From NCBI RefSeq assembly GCF_007827955.1, contig NZ_VITR01000014.1, positions 124,001-188,000 on the forward strand: 64,000 bases of DNA. Reading direction: 5' to 3'. This document shows, piece after piece, positions 27,605 through 35,976 of the stretch (positions within the stretch are counted from its first letter, which is position 1; each line of letters begins with the position of its first letter). A program made the position numbers and the translations under genes. This DNA is from Nitrospirillum pindoramense (GTDB lineage: Bacteria > Pseudomonadota > Alphaproteobacteria > Azospirillales > Azospirillaceae). The notes beneath the pieces were generated by a model. The model saw only the letters and a list, made by a program, of their open reading frames with translations. It was not told where the DNA came from and ran no database searches.

Positions 27605-28261
27605 TTAGAAGCGATACCCGACACCGAAGCCAACCAGCCAGGGGTTGATGTCAACGTCAGCCTTGATGGGCGTGCCCAGGCCGGCATTCACCGTGGCGGT
27701 GGTGTTCAGCATCAGCTTCTTCAGGTCGACGTTCAGGGACCAGTGGTCGTCCAGCTTGTAATCGACACCGGCCTGGAAGGCGTAGCCGAAGGTATTGTCG
27801 TACTTCAGGCCCAGGGCATCACCCTTGTCGACGCCGTAGAACAGCGTGTAGTTCACGCCGACGCCGATATAGGGGCTGATCTTCTCATGCGGCATGAAGT
27901 GGTACTGCAAGGTCAGCGTCGGCGGCAGCAGCCAGACATTCCCCAGGTCCACCTTGCCCAGCGGCGTGCCCGACGCCTTGACGTTGTGCGGCGTGGTGCC
28001 GGCGATCAACTCGGCGGCGATGCTGTCGGTGAAGAAGTAGCTGAAGTCCAGTTCCGGGACGATGGCGGTGCTGATGTCGGTGTGACCCGGGATACCGGCA
28101 CCGCCCAGGGACAAGGAACTGCCGACGTCCGGGGCCACCACCAGGGCACGGCCCCGGATCAGGAAATCGCCCGCGTCGGAGGCGCGCGCCGTCGAAGCGG
28201 CACCGTAAACACCAGCCAGAAGCGCAGCAGCGGCTGCCGTGACGGACAAGAACTTCATCAC
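27605..28261 (-). CDS. ompW: OmpW-family outer-membrane protein
   Basis: 218 residues. Signal peptide (MMKFLSVTAAAAALLAGVYGAASTARA), then an 8-strand barrel pattern: FLIRGRALVVAPD, TTPHNVKASGTPLGKVDLGNVWLLPPTLTLQYHF, ISPYIGVGVNYTLFY, WSLNVDLKKLMLNTTA and a terminal GVGYRF. It forms a narrow hydrophobic channel for small apolar compounds. An FNR-like site lies ~100 bp upstream within the tail of the next gene. It is followed by its own terminator. Assignment firm. Confidence 0.94.
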   Translation of the reverse strand: MMKFLSVTAAAAALLAGVYGAASTARASDAGDFLIRGRALVVAPDVGSSLSLGGAGIPGHTDISTAIVPELDFSYFFTDSIAAELIAGTTPHNVKASGTPLGKVDLGNVWLLPPTLTLQYHFMPHEKISPYIGVGVNYTLFYGVDKGDALGLKYDNTFGYAFQAGVDYKLDDHWSLNVDLKKLMLNTTATVNAGLGTPIKADVDINPWLVGFGVGYRF

Positions 28262-28362
28262 TTACCCCTCCTTGAATAGTGAGGCCGGCGAATGTTCCAC
28301 CGCCTTGGCGCCACACTTATTTCCAATGAGAGGTGTTTTATTGCATCCTGATGGCCGTATCC

Positions 28363-28376
28363 CTGACCTGCATCAA
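28363..28376 (-). promoter_or_regulatory. FNR/CRP-type site upstream of ompW
   Basis: Minus strand reads TTGATGCAGGTCAG, matching TTGAT-N4-ATCAA at 8 of 10 positions. Its centre (28369.5) places a -10-like AATAAA (28337-28342) at the spacing expected for class II FNR activation. It overlaps the stop codon region of the upstream gene. Confidence 0.45.
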
Positions 28377-28894
28377 TCAGCGTCTACAAGCGACGCAATG
28401 CGGACCGGCGGAAAGGCCATGCCGGTTTGATCAGGGTCATGTCCGCCAACGGCCAGCGCGACAGCGTCCAGGCTGGCGCCATCCAGCCGCATCAGCCCCA
28501 CGGGCAGGCTGAGACCCCATCCCATGGCCGCCAGTGCCCCGTCCAGGGCGGCGGCCAGCCGCACGGGCCGCGACGGCAGATAGGCCACCGGCAGGCATAT
28601 CCAATCGCGTCCGGCGGCGTCACGCTCGTCATACATCGCCCCGGGCAGGACGTGCCCCACCGCCAGGAATGCGGCGCCACCCATGGCATCGGGGGCGAAA
28701 CAGGCCACGCGGTCCCCCACCCCCAACCGGTGCAGCACCCCGCCATGACGCGCCGGCAGGCGCACGTCCCCCGCCTCGCGGCCGCGCCCGATGGCGCCGA
28801 CGGAGGCCACCCACACCCAGCCGGCAGCGCCGGTGGCGCAGGACAAGGAGAAGGACGGCGGCACTTCAGACGTGAAGGCGGCTTCGGTGGACAT
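28373..28894 (-). CDS. EVE / UPF0310-type PUA-like domain protein
   Basis: 173 residues from ATG 28894 (GGAG 8 nt upstream). The core WVWVASVGAIGRGREAGD, HGGVLHRLGVGDRVACFAPDAMGGAAFLAVGHVL and WICLPVAYLPSRPVRLAAALD follows the order of the EVE fold as in UPF0310 proteins. EVE domains bind modified bases or RNA; what this one binds is unknown. The family call rests on pattern similarity and is moderate. Same strand as ompW, 111 bp upstream, but the ompW promoter site lies between, so they may be separate units. Confidence 0.65.
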   Translation of the reverse strand: MSTEAAFTSEVPPSFSLSCATGAAGWVWVASVGAIGRGREAGDVRLPARHGGVLHRLGVGDRVACFAPDAMGGAAFLAVGHVLPGAMYDERDAAGRDWICLPVAYLPSRPVRLAAALDGALAAMGWGLSLPVGLMRLDGASLDAVALAVGGHDPDQTGMAFPPVRIASLVDAD

Positions 28895-29030
28895 GACAGC
28901 GGCTCCATCAGACGAAGCCGCATCTTGCCCCCGCCCCCTGACAAGTCCTGTCAGCAGCATCGATGCCCTCGCCAAACCTTTGCCCAAACGTTAGTCTGCC
29001 GGCCTTCGTGCCCGCCCCGGGGAGAATGTT

Positions 29031-29417
29031 ATGCTTTTCAAGACTCTGCTGCTGGCGGGCTTGGCCGTCGGCGGCACCTTCCCCGCCCTGGCCCATGACT
29101 GCCAGCCCTACCAGCCGGAGCCCGTGACTCTGACCGGGGAAATCACCCTGCAGCACGGCACCCGCAACGGCCCCAAGGGCGTCACCCGCGAGGATTATTA
29201 TGTGCTGACCCTGCCGCAGATGATCTGCGTCGCCGGCGGCAGCGCGGAAACGGATGAGGATGTGGAGTCCATCGCCGCCCTGCAGTTGAAGCTGCCCCCG
29301 GGCGTCAAGCCGCCGCTGGGCCGCCGCGTGGCCGTGACCGGCACCCTGTTCCACAGCGTGGGCGATGGCCACACCGACGTGCTGTTGACCTACGACAGCG
29401 CCAAGCCGGCGCCTTAA
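29031..29417 (+). CDS. Secreted DUF4431-like protein
   Basis: 128 residues with signal peptide MLFKTLLLAGLAVGGTFPALA and a small beta-rich domain: YQPEPVTLTGEITLQHGTRNGPKG, YYVLTLPQMICVAGGSAETDEDVESI and GRRVAVTGTLFHSVGDGHTDVLLTY. Two Cys (HDC and MIC) could form a disulfide. Pattern matches DUF4431, whose function is unknown. GGGGAGAATGTT precedes the ATG. Its stop overlaps the convergent WYL gene's stop within the palindrome TTAA. Confidence 0.82.
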   Translation: MLFKTLLLAGLAVGGTFPALAHDCQPYQPEPVTLTGEITLQHGTRNGPKGVTREDYYVLTLPQMICVAGGSAETDEDVESIAALQLKLPPGVKPPLGRRVAVTGTLFHSVGDGHTDVLLTYDSAKPAP

Positions 29418-30130
29418 GGCACCTTGTCGCACTTGCCAACGCCTGATGGGCCGGCGTCCATCTCCGCCCGCCAGTCGGCCAGCAAGGCATGGCGACGGCG
29501 GGGATAGCGCTCATCCGCCACCGCCACCTCGACGATGCGGTCGGTGCGGAAATGGCGGAACGCCTGCCGCGTCTCGCACCAGGCGGCGACCATGCGGATG
29601 CGCTCGAAAAAGGCCAGGGCAAAGGGCCAGATGACGCGGTCGCTGGCCCGCCCCTGGCCGTCGGTGTAGGCGATGCGCAGCTTGCGTTCCGTGCGGATGG
29701 CGCGCCGGATCTCCGTCAGGTCGCGCGGTTCGGCCACGCTGGGCTGGAGGGAAACGGGCAGCAGGCCGCTATCCTCCGCCAGCGCCTTCAGGTCGGCGGG
29801 CAGCACGGCCATGATCTTGGCGGCCGCATTCTGCGCCGCCAGCCCCAGGGGGCCGTCGCCCCGCTGCGCCACCCAGCGCAGGCCCAGCACCAGGGCTTCG
29901 ATCTCATCATCCCCGAACATGAGCGGCGGCAGCATGAAGCCGGGCCGCAGGACATAGCCCAGCCCCGCCTCCCCCTCCACCGGCACGCCCTGGCCCGCCA
30001 GTGTGCCGATGTCGCGGTAGACGGTGCGGATGGACACGCCAAGCTCGGCCGCCAGTTCGGCGGCAGTCACCGGCCGCCGGTGACGGCGCAGGGCCTGGAT
30101 GAGGTCGAGCAGGCGGGCGGAGCGGGACAA
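29414..30130 (-). CDS. HTH/WYL-domain transcriptional regulator (YafY type)
   Basis: 238 residues. N-terminal DeoR-type winged helix (MSRSARLLDLIQALRRHRRPVTAAELAAELGVSIRTVYRDIGTL), then a WYL domain around residues 140-205 (IAYTDGQGRASDRVIWPFALAFFERIRMVAAW). In most of the family the WYL motif binds ligands; here it is degenerate (TDGQG). It lies 51 bp downstream of the OsmC gene on the same strand and is probably cotranscribed, so it may control it. Confidence 0.9.
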   Translation of the reverse strand: MSRSARLLDLIQALRRHRRPVTAAELAAELGVSIRTVYRDIGTLAGQGVPVEGEAGLGYVLRPGFMLPPLMFGDDEIEALVLGLRWVAQRGDGPLGLAAQNAAAKIMAVLPADLKALAEDSGLLPVSLQPSVAEPRDLTEIRRAIRTERKLRIAYTDGQGRASDRVIWPFALAFFERIRMVAAWCETRQAFRHFRTDRIVEVAVADERYPRRRHALLADWRAEMDAGPSGVGKCDKVP

Positions 30131-30181
30131 GGGCGGCGGGTCCGGGCGGATGAAGCTGGCTGGAGGATAGCCCGCGGGCTC

Positions 30182-30655
30182 TCACGCCGTCTCCACCAAC
30201 CCGTCGGTCACCACCGGGAAATTGACCGAGTTGGCGATGAAGCAAAAGTGGTGCGCCTTGTCGTGCAGGGCCTGGGCCAGCGCCGGGTCCCCGCCGGCGG
30301 CGATGGTGACGACGGGGCGCAGGGTCACACCGGTGAAGTGGCCGTTGCCGTCCGCCGTTTCCACCATGGTGCCTTCCGCCGCGTCGCGATAGCCGGTGAC
30401 CGTCAGCCCGGCCGCCGCCGCCAGGTGGAGGTACCAGAGCTTGTGACAGGCGGAGAGGGAGGCGACCAGCATCTCCTCCGGGTTGTAGCGGGTGGCGTCA
30501 CCCAGGAAGGCGGGATCGGAGGAGCCAGCGATGACCGGCTTGCCCGCCGCCTGGATCTCATGGTCGCGGGTGTAGGCGCGATAATGGGCGGTTCCTTGCC
30601 CCGTGTTGCCGGTCCAGGTGACGGTGACACGGTAGGTGTGCTGCTTGCCGGCCAT
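30182..30655 (-). CDS. OsmC-family protein
   Basis: 157 residues from ATG 30655, with GGGAG 7 nt upstream. The OsmC/YhfA fold is seen in NPEEMLVASLSACHKLWYLHLAAAAGLTV, holding one redox Cys, and in HHFCFIANSVNFPV near the C-terminus, holding the second. Two conserved Cys suggest a thiol peroxidase acting on organic hydroperoxides, or a related role. Divergent from the response regulator by 145 bp and upstream of the WYL regulator in a likely operon. Confidence 0.9.
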   Translation of the reverse strand: MAGKQHTYRVTVTWTGNTGQGTAHYRAYTRDHEIQAAGKPVIAGSSDPAFLGDATRYNPEEMLVASLSACHKLWYLHLAAAAGLTVTGYRDAAEGTMVETADGNGHFTGVTLRPVVTIAAGGDPALAQALHDKAHHFCFIANSVNFPVVTDGLVETA

Positions 30656-30800
30656 GCGGTCGCTCCCTTCATTGATGAACGTTTCGATGATTGGAAGGGA
30701 GCCACTCCGGCAACGCCAGGGGGAACCATCGCACAACGGACATGCGCTAAGGCCACGCCCGGTGTACGTTTCCGGACAGTACCCTGGAGAGCTTGCACCC

Positions 30801-32222
30801 ATGACACAGAAAAGCGGCCGCATCCTGATGGTGGACGACGACCAGGACATCCTGGTGGCCGCCCGCCTGCTGCTGAAGCGCGAAGGCATCCTGGTCCATA
30901 CCGAAAGCCAGCCGGACCGCATCCCCCTGCTGCTGAAGGATGAGGCGTTCGACGCCGTCCTGCTGGACATGAACTTCGCCATCGGCGCCAACACCGGCCG
31001 CGAGGGCTTCCAGTGGCTGAAACGCGTGCTGGAGATCGACCCCACCCTGTCCGTCATCCTGATGACGGCCTATGGCGACGTGGGCACGGCGGTGGAGGCG
31101 ATGAAGCAGGGCGCCTGCGACTTCGTGCTGAAACCCTGGTCGAACGAGCGACTGGTGGCCACGCTGATGAGCGCCATGACCCTGACCGCCTCGCGGCGGG
31201 AGGCGGCGCAGTTGGGCGCCCGCAACAGGGAACTGGCGGCGGCCCTCGATCAGCCGGGCCAGACCCTGATCGGCGACAGCCCGGCCATGGCGCGGGTGCT
31301 GACCCTGGTGGATCGCGCCGCCCCCACCGACGCCAACGTCCTGATCCTGGGCGAGAACGGCACCGGCAAGGAGGTCATCGCCCGCGAGATCCATCGCCGG
31401 TCGCGTCGCGCGGACCAGGTGTTCGTCGCCGTGGACCTGGGCGCCATCGCCGAGAACCTGTTCGAGAGCGAGCTGTTCGGCCATAAGAAGGGCGCCTTCA
31501 CCGACGCCAAGGAGGACCGCGTGGGCCGGCTGGTGGCGGCCAACGGGGGCACCCTGTTCCTGGATGAGATCGGCAACCTGCCGCTGTACCAACAGAGCAA
31601 GCTGTTGTCGGTGCTGGAACAGCGCGTTGTCATCCCGGTGGGGGGCAACCGTCCCATCCCCATCGACGTGCGCCTGATCTCCGCCACCAACATGCCGGTG
31701 GACCAGCTGGAAAGCCCGGACACCTTCCGCCAGGATCTGCTGTACCGCATCAACACGGTGGAGCTGCGCCTGCCGCCCTTGCGTGACCGGGCGGAGGACA
31801 TTCCGGCACTGGTGGCCCATTTCATGGCGCTGTACGCCCGCAAATACGCCATCCCGCCCCGCCGCCTGTCGGAGGACGCGGCGCGGCGGCTGAAGTCCTA
31901 TCACTGGCCCGGCAACGTGCGCGCCCTGCGCCACGCGGTGGAACGGGCCATGATCCTGGGCGCCGGCGACGTCCTGGAGGCGGAGGACTTCTCCCTGCCG
32001 TCGGCCCCCGGCGGCGCGCCCCGCCCTGCGGCCCCGGCGCCCGTCTCGGGCGGCGGGGCCGCTGATGCGCTGACCCTGGGCACGTTGGATCTGGAGACGG
32101 TGGAGGCGCAGGTGATCCGCCGGGCGCTGGACAAGCACCAGGGCAACATCAGCCACGCCGCGGCGGAACTGGGCATCACCCGTACCTCCCTCTACCGCCG
32201 GATGGAGAAGCATGGCCTTTAA
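30801..32222 (+). CDS. Sigma-54-dependent response regulator (GAFTDA variant)
   Basis: 473 residues. Receiver (residues ~6-125, phospho-acceptor D56 in VLLDMNF), AAA+ domain with Walker A GENGTGKE and Walker B GGTLFLDEIGNL, and a C-terminal Fis-type helix-turn-helix (LDKHQGNISHAAAELGITRTSLYRRMEKHGL). The sigma-54 contact loop reads KKGAFTDAKEDR rather than GAFTGA. It is translated with the histidine kinase (11-nt overlap), forming a two-component pair that activates sigma-54 promoters; target genes unknown. The same hybrid-loop form is known in a subgroup of such regulators. Confidence 0.93.
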   Translation: MTQKSGRILMVDDDQDILVAARLLLKREGILVHTESQPDRIPLLLKDEAFDAVLLDMNFAIGANTGREGFQWLKRVLEIDPTLSVILMTAYGDVGTAVEAMKQGACDFVLKPWSNERLVATLMSAMTLTASRREAAQLGARNRELAAALDQPGQTLIGDSPAMARVLTLVDRAAPTDANVLILGENGTGKEVIAREIHRRSRRADQVFVAVDLGAIAENLFESELFGHKKGAFTDAKEDRVGRLVAANGGTLFLDEIGNLPLYQQSKLLSVLEQRVVIPVGGNRPIPIDVRLISATNMPVDQLESPDTFRQDLLYRINTVELRLPPLRDRAEDIPALVAHFMALYARKYAIPPRRLSEDAARRLKSYHWPGNVRALRHAVERAMILGAGDVLEAEDFSLPSAPGGAPRPAAPAPVSGGGAADALTLGTLDLETVEAQVIRRALDKHQGNISHAAAELGITRTSLYRRMEKHGL

Positions 32223-33591
32223 GGCGTCGTTCAGCACGGCGCTGACCCTGCGGGTCACCCTGCTGTGCCTCAGCTGCGTGGCCCTGGGGCTGCTGTTGCG
32301 GTCGACGGACTATCATGCCACCGAACTGCTGGTGCTGTTCCTGATCGCCTTCCAGATCGGCGGTGTCGTGCGGGTGGTCAACACCACCAACCGCGAGCTG
32401 GCCCGCTTCCTGAACGCGCTCAGCCACTCCGACTTCACCCAGAGCTTCAGCTATCGCGCCATGGGCCCCAGCTTTCAGGAGCTGGGCCGCGCCTTCGCCG
32501 GGGTGTTCGACAAGTTCCGCGCCGCCCGCGCCGACGCCGAGCGCAAGGCGGACTACCTGAATGTGCTGGTGGAGCATGTGCCGGTGGCCCTGGCGGAGGT
32601 GCATCCCGACGGCCGGGTCAACCTGCTGAACAACGTCGCCCGCCGCCTGATCGGCCATGACGACCTGAACCGCCGCCTGGTGGACGGCGGCACGCTGGAC
32701 AGCGCCCTGCGCGTCCTGCAACCGGGGCAGAGCGCGCTGCTGAAGGTGGCCGGCGGCGTCACCCCCCTGCACCTGACCGTGCGCGCCACCCAGCTGACCC
32801 TGGCCGACGGGCCGCGCCTGCTGATCTCCCTGCAGAACATCGGCGGGGAGCTGGAAGCGACCGAGGTCAAGGCTTGGTCGGACCTGGTGCGGGTGCTGAC
32901 GCACGAGATGATGAATTCGCTGACGCCCGTCTCCTCGCTGGCGGGCACGGCGCAATCGCTGCTGGCCGATTTGCGCGCCCAATTGGCCGCCATCCCCGAC
33001 CTGCCGCCCGCCGTGCTGGTGGACGCGGAAGACGCGGGCGAGGCCATGGACACCGTCACCCGCCGCGCCGGGGGGCTGCTGCGCTTCGTCGAGCGCTATC
33101 GCCGCTTCACCCAGATGCCCCGCCCCCAGGTGGAGCGTCTGAAGGTGCGCGAGCTGTTCGCGCGGGTGGAGCGGCTGATGGGCCCCGCCCTGGCCGAGCA
33201 TGGCGTGGCGCTGGAGGTGGTGGTGCTGCCGCCGTCGCTGGAGATCAGCGCCGACCCGGATCTGATCGACCAAGTGCTGATCAACCTGGTGAAGAACGCG
33301 GTGGAGGCCCTGGATGAGTGGAGGACCAGCGGCACGGCCAACCGAGCGCCCGCCATCACCCTGGCGGGCCACCTGGACGTGACCGGCCACCTGAACCTGC
33401 TGGTCCGCGACAACGGCCCCGGCATCCCGCCCGATGTGGCCGACAAGATCTTCGTGCCCTTCTACACCACCAAGCGCGAGGGCAGCGGCATCGGCCTGCC
33501 GCTCGCCCGCCAGATCATGCTGGCCCACGGCGGCACCATCGCCGCGTCCCCGGTGGAGGGGGGCGGCACGGTGTTCACGCTGCGGTTTTGA
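32212..33591 (+). CDS. Sensor histidine kinase partner
   Basis: 459 residues. Two N-terminal membrane helices (LTLRVTLLCLSCVALGLLL, TELLVLFLIAFQIGGVV), a HAMP-like linker, a PAS-like region (~120-230), then a HisKA with LTHEMMNSLTPVSSLAG (phospho-His in THEMMN) and an HATPase_c with NLVKNAVEAL (N box), DNGPGIPPDV (G1) and GSGIGLPLA (G2). NtrY-like order but shorter. Start overlaps the regulator's last 11 nt. The signal is unknown. Confidence 0.92.
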   Translation: MAFKASFSTALTLRVTLLCLSCVALGLLLRSTDYHATELLVLFLIAFQIGGVVRVVNTTNRELARFLNALSHSDFTQSFSYRAMGPSFQELGRAFAGVFDKFRAARADAERKADYLNVLVEHVPVALAEVHPDGRVNLLNNVARRLIGHDDLNRRLVDGGTLDSALRVLQPGQSALLKVAGGVTPLHLTVRATQLTLADGPRLLISLQNIGGELEATEVKAWSDLVRVLTHEMMNSLTPVSSLAGTAQSLLADLRAQLAAIPDLPPAVLVDAEDAGEAMDTVTRRAGGLLRFVERYRRFTQMPRPQVERLKVRELFARVERLMGPALAEHGVALEVVVLPPSLEISADPDLIDQVLINLVKNAVEALDEWRTSGTANRAPAITLAGHLDVTGHLNLLVRDNGPGIPPDVADKIFVPFYTTKREGSGIGLPLARQIMLAHGGTIAASPVEGGGTVFTLRF

Positions 33592-34831
33592 ACCGGCCCC
33601 AGGGCCGCCAGCCCACATGCCTCACCAGATAGCGCAACCCCACCAGCGCCGCCACCAAGCCAGCGGCGGCGCCCACCCCCAGGGCCCAGCGCGGGCCGGC
33701 CACATCGGCCACCCAGCCGACGACAGGGGCGCCCAGGGGCGTGCCCCCCACGCCGATGGCCAGCAGCAGCGCCACCACCCGGCCGCGCATGGCGCTGTCG
33801 GTCGACAGCTGCACCAGGCTGTTGCTGGAGGTGGTGAAGGTCTGGGCCGCCACACCGATGATCACCAGCACGGCGCCGAAGGTCCAGGTGGTGGGCATGA
33901 CCGCCGCCAGGGCACATCCCGCGCCGAACAGCAGGGCGGCACCGATCAGCAGGGGCACGGAGGGGGCCCCGCGCCTGGCCGCCAGCAGGGCGCCAACAAC
34001 GGAGCCTATGGCCATGGTGGAACTGAGCACCCCATATTCGCCCGACCCGGCCTGGAAGGCGTGCACCGACATGGTGGAGATGAAGATGGGGAAGTTCAGG
34101 CCGAAGGCGCCGATAAGGAACAGCATCAGCAGCACGGCCAGCAAATCCGGCCGGCGCCAGACATAACGGAAGCCCTCGACGAAGCTGCCCCGGCTGCGCA
34201 CCGCCCGCACACGGGAGTGGAAATCCGCCGGCCGCAACAGGCACAGCGACCCGATGACGGCGACGAAGGAGGCGGCGTTGATCAGGAACACCCAGCCCGT
34301 GCCCACCGCCGTGATCAGCACGCCCGCCACCGCCGGGCCGATCATGCGGGCCGCGTTGAAGGAGGTGGAGTTGAGCGCCACGGCGTTGGCCAGGTCCGCC
34401 TCCCCCACCAGTTCACCGATGAAGGTCTGGCGGGCGGGAGAGTCGAAGGCCGCCACGCAGCCCAGCAGGAAGGCGAAGATGTAGACATGCCATAGCTGCA
34501 CCAGCCCCAGCACGGTCAGGAGTCCCAGGCCCAGCGCCAGCAGGCCGGAGGCCGCCTGGGTACAGAACAGCAGGCGGCGGCGGTCGAAATAATCGGCGGC
34601 GAAACCGCTGAAGGGCAGCAGCAGCGCCAGCGGCCCGAACTGCAGGGCCATGACGACGCCCACGGCGGAGGCGCCGTTGACGTGCGCCAGTTCCGTCAGC
34701 ACCAGCCAGTCCTGGGCCGTGCGCTGCATCCAGGTGCCGACATTGGACACGATGCCGCCTGCGGACCACAGGCGGAAATTACGGTTGGCCAGGGCGCGAA
34801 AGGTGCTGGTCGAAATAGCGGGCGCGGTCAT
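33575..34831 (-). CDS. MFS transporter (EntS-like MFS_3 subgroup)
   Basis: 418 residues, 12 hydrophobic segments. The start SRNFR-like LANRNFRLWSAGGIVSNVGTWMQRTAQDWLV is typical of the MFS_3 (EntS) group, with FAADYFDRRRLLF between helices 2 and 3 as the family D-R/K motif. Exporter of an unknown drug or small molecule. It overlaps the isochorismatase gene by 4 nt (ATGA), and overlaps the kinase gene by 17 nt tail to tail. Last gene of a MarR-isochorismatase-MFS operon. Confidence 0.92.
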   Translation of the reverse strand: MTAPAISTSTFRALANRNFRLWSAGGIVSNVGTWMQRTAQDWLVLTELAHVNGASAVGVVMALQFGPLALLLPFSGFAADYFDRRRLLFCTQAASGLLALGLGLLTVLGLVQLWHVYIFAFLLGCVAAFDSPARQTFIGELVGEADLANAVALNSTSFNAARMIGPAVAGVLITAVGTGWVFLINAASFVAVIGSLCLLRPADFHSRVRAVRSRGSFVEGFRYVWRRPDLLAVLLMLFLIGAFGLNFPIFISTMSVHAFQAGSGEYGVLSSTMAIGSVVGALLAARRGAPSVPLLIGAALLFGAGCALAAVMPTTWTFGAVLVIIGVAAQTFTTSSNSLVQLSTDSAMRGRVVALLLAIGVGGTPLGAPVVGWVADVAGPRWALGVGAAAGLVAALVGLRYLVRHVGWRPWGRFKTAA

Positions 34832-35388
34832 GCCGTGCCGGCCAGCAGGGCCAGGATATCGGCCGTCGTCCCCGTCTCCCCCAGGCGGGGGAAGATGCGC
34901 GTGACGCTGTGGTCATGGGCCGCGGCATCGCGGTCGGCCATGGCGTCAACCGCCAGCGTGACGTTGTAGCCCAGGGCATGCGCCTCGCGCGCCGTGGATT
35001 CCACCCCGATGCCGGTGGCCACACCCGCTACCACCACCTGGGTCACGTCCTGGGCCTTGAGGTGGGCATCCAGGTCGGTGTGGGGAAAGGCGCCCCAGGT
35101 GCGCTTGGTCACGCGGTGGTCGCCGGGCTGGGCGTTCAGTTCAGGGATCAGCTCGGCCCAATCGGGCGGCAGGTCGCGGAGAACACGCCCGTGCTCTGTC
35201 CGGCCCGGGGGGCCGCCGGCCACGGTGACCAGCACCACCGGCAAGCCCTTGCGGCGAAAGGCGGCGGCGAGATCGGCGGCGTTGCCCACCACCCCGCCCA
35301 GGGGCGGCAGGCCGGGCATGGCCAGCAAACCTTTCTGCAGATCGACGATGATCAGGGCGGTGCGGGCATCCAGGGTGGTGACGGCCAT
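34828..35388 (-). CDS. Isochorismatase-family cysteine hydrolase
   Basis: 186 residues from ATG 35388, with AGGAG 7 nt upstream. Cysteine-hydrolase fold: catalytic Asp in ALIIVDLQKG, Lys in RVTKRTWGAF, and the position usually Cys in VVVAGVATGIGVESTAREA is Thr/Gly (AGVATGIGVE), as in a recognised subset lacking the nucleophile. So either catalysis is altered or it is a binding protein. Cotranscribed with MarR and MFS genes; likely acts on a compound exported or sensed by them. Confidence 0.88.
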   Translation of the reverse strand: MAVTTLDARTALIIVDLQKGLLAMPGLPPLGGVVGNAADLAAAFRRKGLPVVLVTVAGGPPGRTEHGRVLRDLPPDWAELIPELNAQPGDHRVTKRTWGAFPHTDLDAHLKAQDVTQVVVAGVATGIGVESTAREAHALGYNVTLAVDAMADRDAAAHDHSVTRIFPRLGETGTTADILALLAGTA

Positions 35389-35414
35389 GGCCGATCTCCT
35401 AAAATTTGGGACTG

Positions 35415-35885
35415 TCAGTCGTTGACCAGACGCTTCAGAAGGTCGACGGCGCGGCCCAGTTCGGCCCGCTCCGCCGCCGACAGGCGGGCGTTCATGGCGC
35501 GGAACAACCAATCCTCCCGCGCGGCGCGGCTTACCCGCAGCCACTCCCGGCAGGCGGGGGTCAGGTCCCACAAGGTCTGGCGGCCATCGGCGGGATCGGG
35601 ATTGCCGGCCACCAGGCCGGCCGCCTCCAAAGCGGCGACGGTGGCGCCCAGGGACTGGGAGCGCACCCCCTCCGCCTTGGCCAGGGCCGTTACCGTGGCC
35701 GGCCCACCGTCCAGCCGGCGGAGCACGGCGATTTGCGAGGGCGTCAGGTCGCCGACGTTGGCCTGCTCACGCAACTTGCGCCGCAGCTGACCCAGCACCA
35801 CGCGCAGTTCCACCGCCGTCGACATGACGGCCGAGGCATCGGGGTCGCCCGCGTCGGGCATGTTCAGGGGATCGCTCATGCCCAT
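35415..35885 (-). CDS. MarR-family transcriptional regulator
   Basis: 156 residues; ATG 35885 or the ATG two codons later is the start, neither with a clear ribosome site. The winged helix is visible in LTPSQIAVLRRLDGGPATVTALAKAEGVRSQSLGATVAALEAAGLVAGNPDPADGRQTLWDLT with the DGR wing. It is the first gene of the operon with the isochorismatase and MFS genes and probably represses it, releasing DNA on binding a small phenolic-type ligand. Confidence 0.93.
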   Translation of the reverse strand: MGMSDPLNMPDAGDPDASAVMSTAVELRVVLGQLRRKLREQANVGDLTPSQIAVLRRLDGGPATVTALAKAEGVRSQSLGATVAALEAAGLVAGNPDPADGRQTLWDLTPACREWLRVSRAAREDWLFRAMNARLSAAERAELGRAVDLLKRLVND

Positions 35886-35898
35886 CAGGCTAACAGAT

Positions 35899-35924
35899 AG
35901 GAAGGTAAACTACAAAGTCTTCCT
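35899..35924. promoter_or_regulatory. Possible MarR operator
   Basis: AGGAAG (35899-35904) and CTTCCT (35919-35924) form an inverted repeat immediately upstream of the marR start, in AT-rich sequence that can hold the promoter. Autoregulation is inferred. Confidence 0.35.
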
Positions 35925-35976
35925 TCATATATCGGTCCGGCGTGGCAACGATGGCTGGCACCGCCGCCGCCCGCCA

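Noticed and set aside
28427-28440. Second FNR-like sequence TTGATCAGGGTCAT
   Set aside because: Inside the EVE gene, opposite orientation, with a poor second half and no start nearby.
32176-33618. 480-residue frame antisense to the sensor kinase
   Set aside because: His/Gln/Gly-rich low-complexity translation typical of antisense frames; kinase motifs are on the other strand.
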